Source of the DNA: Clostridia bacterium
Lineage (GTDB): Bacteria; Bacillota; Clostridia; Oscillospirales; Acutalibacteraceae
Assembly: GCA_017543285.1 (NCBI GenBank)
Contig: JAFYGK010000032.1
Coordinates: forward strand, 62,001-126,000
Length of the DNA stretch: 64,000 nucleotides
Reading direction: 5' to 3'
Part shown: in pieces, positions 59,324 to 64,000 of the stretch
Layout: every line of letters begins with the position of its first letter
Position numbering within the stretch: the stretch's first letter is position 1
Notes under the pieces: model-generated
Told to the model about the DNA's origin: nothing
The model's input: only the letters and a program-made list of their open reading frames with translations
Database searches by the model: none
Program-made: the position numbers and the translations under genes

Positions 59324-61714
59324 TTATTTTTTCAGCTCAACAATGGTAACTCCGGTTTCGCCCTCTCCGTAGACACCCAGACGGTAGCTTTTTACCGCCT
59401 TGTGTTTTTTCAGGAACTGTCCTACCGCAGTGCGGAGAGTGCCCGTTCCCTTGCCGTGAACAATGGTCAGGGTTTCCAGTCCCTGCAGAACGGCGTCATC
59501 CAGAAACAGGTCCAGTTCGTTCAGCGCCTCCTCGGTGTTTTTTCCCCTTAGATCAAGTTTGGTCTGCGCGGTCTGCAGGCTCTTGTCCATCTGTAAAGAC
59601 TGCCGCCGCGCATATTTGCTGTATTTGTCCGGATCCTTCTTTTCGGTTATCAACCTGAGGTTGTCCAGAGAAACCTTGGTCTTTATTATTCCGGCAATGA
59701 CGCCGACCATATTTTGATTATCGGGAAGCGAAGTGACCGTCGCCTTTTTGTCCAGATCGACGATCAGGACCGTGTCGCCTATCTTAAGCGGTCTTGGAAG
59801 AACGTATGCCGTAGGTTTTCTGTCCTCCACCGGATCGGCAATACCCTCCAGTATATCCATTCCGCTGCGCAGCTTCTGCTTGGCCTCTCTTGTAAGCCTG
59901 CCAAAATCGGCGCTGTCCTTTTGCCGTCTGGTTTCCTCCAGCTCGTTTAAAATGGCGTTGGACTGCATCCTCGTGCGTTCCAGAAGCTGTTTTGCCTGCT
60001 GTCTGGCCCTTTCCAGTTCACGCTGACTGCGCTCGCGCAGCTTCTGCATTTCTTCATTAAGCTGCTGTTCGCGCCTTCTTGCTTCGTTCAGCACCCGCTG
60101 GGCCTCTTCGTTCTGGCTCTCCATCTGCTGACGCGATGTCTCCAGTTTTTGCACAACATCCTCAAAACGCCTGTTTTCACCGGAAATAAGCAGCCCTGCA
60201 CGTTCGACGATGTCCTTGTCAAGTCCCAGACGCTCGCTTATTGCGAAGGCGTTGGAGCGTCCCGGAACGCCGATAAGCAGCCTGTAGGTCGGACGGAGCG
60301 TTGCCACGTCGAACTCGCAGCAGGCATTCTGCACCCCTGCCGTTTGCAGCGCGTAAACCTTCAGCTCGGCGTAATGTGTCGTCGCGGCGATACGGCAGCC
60401 TTTTTCGCGCAGGTGTTCAAGTATTGCCATAGCGAGAGCAGCGCCCTCGACCGGGTCGGTGCCGGCGCCCAGCTCGTCAAGCAGCACAAGGCTTTTGTCG
60501 TCTGCGACCTCTATGGTTTTTATTATATTGGTCATATGCGCCGAGAAGGTGGACAGCGACTGTTCTATCGACTGCTCGTCGCCTATATCGGCAAGTATGC
60601 TGTCAAAAACGGATATTTTTGAAAACTGTCCGGCGGGAATCATCAGGCCGCACATGGTCATCAGCGTAAGCAGACCGAGGGTTTTGAGGGTTACCGTTTT
60701 GCCTCCGGTATTGGGACCGGTGATAACCAGCGTGTCAAAATCCAGACCCAGAGTGATGTCGATCGGAACAACAGACCTTGAATCAATCAGCGGATGGCGT
60801 GCCTTTTTAAGATCGATAACGCCGTCGTCGGCGATTTCCGGCACAACAGCCCTCATTGAATAACCCAGCCTTGCTTTGGCAAAAATGAGCGCAAGCTCCA
60901 GCAGGGTATTGTAGCCGGTCAGGATGGAATCTGAAAAGGAGCTGACTTCATTTGACAGGCTGTAAAGTATGCGCTCGATCTCCTGCTCCTCTTCGGCTTT
61001 CAGCAGACGGATTCCGTTGTTCAGCTCGACAACGCTCATCGGCTCGATAAATACCGTGGCTCCGCTTGATGAGGTGTCGTGTACAAGTCCGGGCACGTCT
61101 CCCCGGTGTTCGGCTTTGACCGGGACGACGAAGCGGTCGGAGCGAATCGTCACAATGGGCTCCTGCAAATACTTCTGATAGGCAGTCGAGCGGATCATGT
61201 TGTCCAGCACCTCGCGCACCTTCGCACTCTGGCGGCGTATCTTGCGGCGGATGTCGGACAGAGCCGGTGAAGCGTTATCGCTTACCTCCTCGTCGGAAAG
61301 TATAGACGAAAGAATGGCGGTCTCCAGATATTTGTTGGGATAAAGAAGCGAATACTTGCCGTCAAGACAGGTGGAGACCCCCTCGATATTGTTGTACCAT
61401 TCGGATTGAGTCCTTATGCTTTGCAGTACCGCGGCGATGTCCAAAAGCTCGCGCAGGCTCAGCGCCGCTCCGCTTTTGGAGCGCAGGACGGCTCCGGTTA
61501 TGTCCTTCATGGAGCCAAACCCGGGCACGCTGAATCTTCCGATCAGCATATGGGCGTCCTCGGTCTGACGCATGAGCATTTTAACCCGTTCCGGCGTTGT
61601 CGCGGGCTGAAGCTCCATGGCCATTTTTGCACATTGATCGCTGGGACATTCCTTTGCGAGTATTGCAAGCACCTTGTCAAGTTCGAGAGCCCTGATGTTT
61701 TTTTCGTTTATCAT
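59324..61714 (-). CDS. mutS2: Endonuclease MutS2
   Basis: A 796-residue ATPase-nuclease that in Bacillus rescues collided ribosomes and in others suppresses recombination. Core MutS-like domains II-III (about 1-280), Walker A GPNTGGKTVTLK (about 338-349), Walker B LVLLDELGAGTDP, a coiled-coil (about 515-605), then KOW-like segment and a C-terminal Smr domain (LDLRGKNTEEAL...TIVHGKGTGTLR). Last gene of the leftward ilv unit, 52 bases after ilvN. Confidence 0.96.
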   Translation of the reverse strand: MINEKNIRALELDKVLAILAKECPSDQCAKMAMELQPATTPERVKMLMRQTEDAHMLIGRFSVPGFGSMKDITGAVLRSKSGAALSLRELLDIAAVLQSIRTQSEWYNNIEGVSTCLDGKYSLLYPNKYLETAILSSILSDEEVSDNASPALSDIRRKIRRQSAKVREVLDNMIRSTAYQKYLQEPIVTIRSDRFVVPVKAEHRGDVPGLVHDTSSSGATVFIEPMSVVELNNGIRLLKAEEEQEIERILYSLSNEVSSFSDSILTGYNTLLELALIFAKARLGYSMRAVVPEIADDGVIDLKKARHPLIDSRSVVPIDITLGLDFDTLVITGPNTGGKTVTLKTLGLLTLMTMCGLMIPAGQFSKISVFDSILADIGDEQSIEQSLSTFSAHMTNIIKTIEVADDKSLVLLDELGAGTDPVEGAALAMAILEHLREKGCRIAATTHYAELKVYALQTAGVQNACCEFDVATLRPTYRLLIGVPGRSNAFAISERLGLDKDIVERAGLLISGENRRFEDVVQKLETSRQQMESQNEEAQRVLNEARRREQQLNEEMQKLRERSQRELERARQQAKQLLERTRMQSNAILNELEETRRQKDSADFGRLTREAKQKLRSGMDILEGIADPVEDRKPTAYVLPRPLKIGDTVLIVDLDKKATVTSLPDNQNMVGVIAGIIKTKVSLDNLRLITEKKDPDKYSKYARRQSLQMDKSLQTAQTKLDLRGKNTEEALNELDLFLDDAVLQGLETLTIVHGKGTGTLRTAVGQFLKKHKAVKSYRLGVYGEGETGVTIVELKK

Positions 61715-61766
61715 ATATGTATTCTCCGTAGTTCATTGTGTCCGGCGGCCATTTGACGGACTGCGG

Positions 61767-62270
61767 TCATTTTCTGCCGTGTTTTGTTTTTCTTCCGCGC
61801 TCCAGGGCGGTAACGCCCGTCCGGCACATTTCGATTATCTCATGCTGACCGATTATTTCGAGAAACGCGTCTATCTTGGAGGGTATTCCGGTCAGCTCTA
61901 TTATCATACTGTCGATGGAAAGATCGACTATCGAAGCCTCATAGATTTCTGCGACCTCGCGGATAATGCGGCGGTTGTGGTCGTCGGCGGCGACCTTGAC
62001 GAGCAGCAGCTCTCTCAGCAGCGACTGGTCCCTGTCGATGGCGAAAACCTCAATTATCTCCTCGAGCTTTTCGGTTTGCAGCTTGAGCTGTTCAAGTACC
62101 TGCTCGTCGCCCTGAACGACGAGGGTTATTCTGGATATATCAGGATCGTTCGTTGCAGAAACGGTCAGCGAATCTATGTTGTAGCCGCGCCTTCCGAAAA
62201 GCGAAGCGACCCTCGCGAGAACACCCGAATGATTTTCCACCAAAACAGAAAAAACATGTTTTGTATCCAT
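61767..62270 (-). CDS. ilvN: Acetolactate synthase small (regulatory) subunit
   Basis: A 167-residue ACT-domain subunit that gives valine feedback to acetolactate synthase. VLVENHSGVLARVASLFGRRGYNIDSL is the ACT opening; the second ACT-like half spans about 75-160. It is separated from the ilvB-like gene by two unrelated genes, all on the same strand with short gaps. Confidence 0.95.
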   Translation of the reverse strand: MDTKHVFSVLVENHSGVLARVASLFGRRGYNIDSLTVSATNDPDISRITLVVQGDEQVLEQLKLQTEKLEEIIEVFAIDRDQSLLRELLLVKVAADDHNRRIIREVAEIYEASIVDLSIDSMIIELTGIPSKIDAFLEIIGQHEIIEMCRTGVTALERGRKTKHGRK

Positions 62271-62280
62271 TTTATATCTC

Positions 62281-62706
62281 CTATCCGTTGATATTGAACC
62301 AGAAAAAGTTTCTTATCAGAAAGAAAAACAGATAGAGCCCGGCAAAGAGCAGAACGTGCCATGCTCTGAAGTTGTATGATATAGCTTTATAAGGCCGGCG
62401 CAGCGCGTTTATAACGCAGCGCACGGCAAGCGCCATTACCGCTGCAAAAACCAGTACCGCCATCGGATTGAAAACGAAAGCCGAAAACGGTCTGAAATGG
62501 AGCAGGCTGTCTATGCAGCGCGTGCCTCCGCAGCCGGGACACAGGAAATGGGTTGCTGCGTAGAATCTGCATGGGGCTGTCAGCCCGGTGACATGCAGGT
62601 CAAATGCGCAGAAAACAGCCGAAACGGCAAGATAAAGCAGGATGACCGCGCTGCCGAATATTAAATTGCCCGACGGCGTTGTAAAGACCGATCTTATTCT
62701 TTTCAT
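62281..62706 (-). CDS. DUF2752 membrane protein
   Basis: A 141-residue membrane protein with three helices (about 15-33, 72-92, 116-135). The motif CPGCGGTRCID (about 49-59) is the DUF2752 signature; its function is unknown and its Cys/His pattern has suggested metal or disulfide chemistry. The start at 62706 follows TTTGGAG. It lies 10 bases upstream of ilvN. Confidence 0.88.
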   Translation of the reverse strand: MKRIRSVFTTPSGNLIFGSAVILLYLAVSAVFCAFDLHVTGLTAPCRFYAATHFLCPGCGGTRCIDSLLHFRPFSAFVFNPMAVLVFAAVMALAVRCVINALRRPYKAISYNFRAWHVLLFAGLYLFFFLIRNFFWFNING

Positions 62707-62780
62707 CACATGCTCCAAAAACTGTGCCTGACGGCTTCGGATGCCGGTGTGAAGCTCCCGCGGGTATAATCCGATCAACG

Positions 62781-63548
62781 TCAGAGCGAGAACCGCCTTT
62801 TTTCAATATATTGAGGCTGTCTGTCAGGCAGGACTTTATTCTGCAAAACAAGCAGCGGCGCAACAGAGGTCATATATTTTCTGTCCATCTCGGGTATCTC
62901 GGTTTTTATTTCAGATATAATGGACGAAAGCTCGGGAGAACGCGTTCCCTCGGCAAAATGCGCGTCTGTTGCAATAAAGTCGGCGAGGCGGCTTTTTATC
63001 ATTGCGTTTGACAGCTCGGCCACTCTGCGCCCGAAATGCCCTGCGGCGCTTCCGGCGTTGATCTGAAAACAGCAGCCTCTGTCGGCAAGGTTGTTAATAA
63101 TATCATAATTTTTCAGAGTATAATCGAAGCGCTCCGGATGAGCCATTATGGGTACAAGCCCGCAGCCGAAAACATAATCGACGTAATCATATATTTTCTG
63201 CTCCTTCGTTTTAGTAAAGGGCAGTTCCAGCAGTATATAACGTGAGCCGTTTATGGTAAGTCTTTCCAGCGACTTGTATCCGAACATGATGTCGGAGGCG
63301 GCTACTTCGGCTCCTGCAAATATCTTGATTTTCATGCCGAGCCTGTCTATCTCGTTTCTCAGGGCGTAAAGACGGGCGCTGCGCTTTTCGAAAAACTCTT
63401 CCGCCTTTGAAAAATACAGAAAATGCGGCGTCGCAACAATGGCGTCCACTCCGTTTTTTATTGCCGCCGCGCACATTTTGAGCGACGTCTGCATGTCCTT
63501 TGCTCCGTCGTCTATATCGGGCAGGATGTGACAATGAATATCTATCAT
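62781..63548 (-). CDS. CpsB/YwqE-type PHP tyrosine phosphatase
   Basis: A 255-residue manganese-dependent phosphatase of the PHP superfamily, which in Gram-positives dephosphorylates the capsule tyrosine kinase. DIHCHILPDIDDGAKD, ATPHFLY, AGAEVAASD and MAHPERFDYTLKN hold the metal-binding residues. No capsule genes or BY-kinase are seen here; its position in an ilv operon is odd. Start at 63548. Confidence 0.9.
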   Translation of the reverse strand: MIDIHCHILPDIDDGAKDMQTSLKMCAAAIKNGVDAIVATPHFLYFSKAEEFFEKRSARLYALRNEIDRLGMKIKIFAGAEVAASDIMFGYKSLERLTINGSRYILLELPFTKTKEQKIYDYVDYVFGCGLVPIMAHPERFDYTLKNYDIINNLADRGCCFQINAGSAAGHFGRRVAELSNAMIKSRLADFIATDAHFAEGTRSPELSSIISEIKTEIPEMDRKYMTSVAPLLVLQNKVLPDRQPQYIEKRRFSL

Positions 63549-63585
63549 ATTTGGTTTTCTCCGGTCGGTTTCAGTACAGTATGAT

Positions 63586-64000
63586 CTATTCCCAGCAGGT
63601 TTTTTCCACCGTGTCTCCCTGATGAATTATCGGAAGCGTACGTTCGTCCTCACTGATCGCGCAGTCGATGACGTAAGGCCCGCCGCTTTCCAGCGCATGA
63701 TCGAGCGCGCGGCTAAACTGCTCCATTGTATCAACGCGGCATCCGTCAACGCCGAAGCCGTTTGCGACCTTGACAAAATCTGTGTTCCAGCCGGGAGAGG
63801 TGGCCGAATATCTCTGACCGTAGAGCGAATACTGCCACTGGCGGACCATGCCGAGGGCGCTGTTGTTGAGTATTACGGTGACTATGGGAAGACGGTGAAG
63901 CTCCGCCGTGCAAAGTTCTATAAGATTCATGTGAAAGCTTCCGTCTCCGGTTATATGGATGGCTCCTCTGCCGGGCAGGGCAAAGCATGCGCCTATAGCG
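63586..64000 (-). CDS. ilvB: Acetolactate synthase large subunit-like (C-terminal fragment)
   Basis: The last ~137 residues of a thiamine-diphosphate enzyme; the rest lies beyond the right edge. ITGDGSFHMNLIELCTA and VILNNSALGMVRQWQ form the TPP/Mg motif GDG...NN. The close to RYSATSPGW and NTDFVKVANGFGVDG blocks fit acetolactate synthase. The ilvN gene three genes downstream supports this, but other TPP enzymes cannot be excluded. Confidence 0.85.
   Translation of the reverse strand, partial: AIGACFALPGRGAIHITGDGSFHMNLIELCTAELHRLPIVTVILNNSALGMVRQWQYSLYGQRYSATSPGWNTDFVKVANGFGVDGCRVDTMEQFSRALDHALESGGPYVIDCAISEDERTLPIIHQGDTVEKTCWE

Overview
The window reads as a chromosomal segment of a moderately GC-rich, spore-forming gut-type member of the Clostridia (Oscillospiraceae/Ruminococcaceae-like). 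Evidence: an intact pro-sigma-K gene, a CotF-type ferritin-like coat protein, the Gram-positive gene order rimP-nusA-rnpM-ylxQ-infB-rbfA-nrnA-truB-ribF, frequent TTG/GTG starts behind strong AGGAGG sites, secreted type I dockerin proteins, a clostripain-family protease and a class A RNase P RNA. Genus-level placement is inference.

Layout. 1-5.3 kb (minus): glmS (cut by the window edge), an unknown two-helix membrane protein, purA and purB. 5.4-8.2 kb: a metal-resistance operon, a CadC/SmtB-like ArsR repressor with its operator and a P1B ATPase whose N-terminus is a His/Cys-rich tail. 8.4-10.4 kb: a YtrA-type GntR regulator, an ABC ATPase interrupted by an in-frame amber codon, and a permease. 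10.6-21.2 kb: comM/yifB, trmL, a helical membrane protein, rpsO, pnp, feoAB, a CotF-like protein and an acidic lipoprotein.

21.3-31.4 kb is a 10.0-kb integrated mobile element. It sits in the 3' half of an initiator tRNA-fMet gene and is bounded by a 53-bp perfect (93-bp imperfect) direct repeat. It carries a tyrosine integrase with an internal HTH insertion, a CI-like repressor with TTGCGA operators, an excisionase-like protein, a replisome organizer and a DnaC-type loader. It has no capsid, terminase or conjugation genes, so it looks like a phage satellite or minimal integrative element. Its most striking cargo is a three-gene locus with the order and features of a toxin-antitoxin-chaperone (TAC) system: a HigB-like toxin, a HigA-like antitoxin with a C-terminal extension, and a SecB-like chaperone, behind a consensus promoter whose spacer is filled by a palindromic operator. 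A stand-alone HIRAN-domain gene with three operator repeats, an RHH protein and a decayed RHH paralogue lie on the left side.

31.5-45.2 kb (plus): a one-carbon cluster (fhs, fchA, folD), then the nusA-infB translation operon, ending with an MscS channel. 45.3-48.1 kb (minus): a SIMPL protein, acylphosphatase, rnpB and sigK. 48.4-57.4 kb (plus): four tandem paralogous secreted dockerin proteins built from two repeating beta-rich modules (ten A modules, four B modules), a membrane-anchored clostripain protease, a copper-amine-oxidase-N-like secreted protein and a C39-like cysteine peptidase. 57.6-64 kb (minus): a LacI regulator, an AT-rich gap, mutS2, ilvN, a DUF2752 protein, a PHP tyrosine phosphatase and the 3' end of an ilvB-like gene.

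All calls come from reading the sequence and remembered family features; no database search was run.
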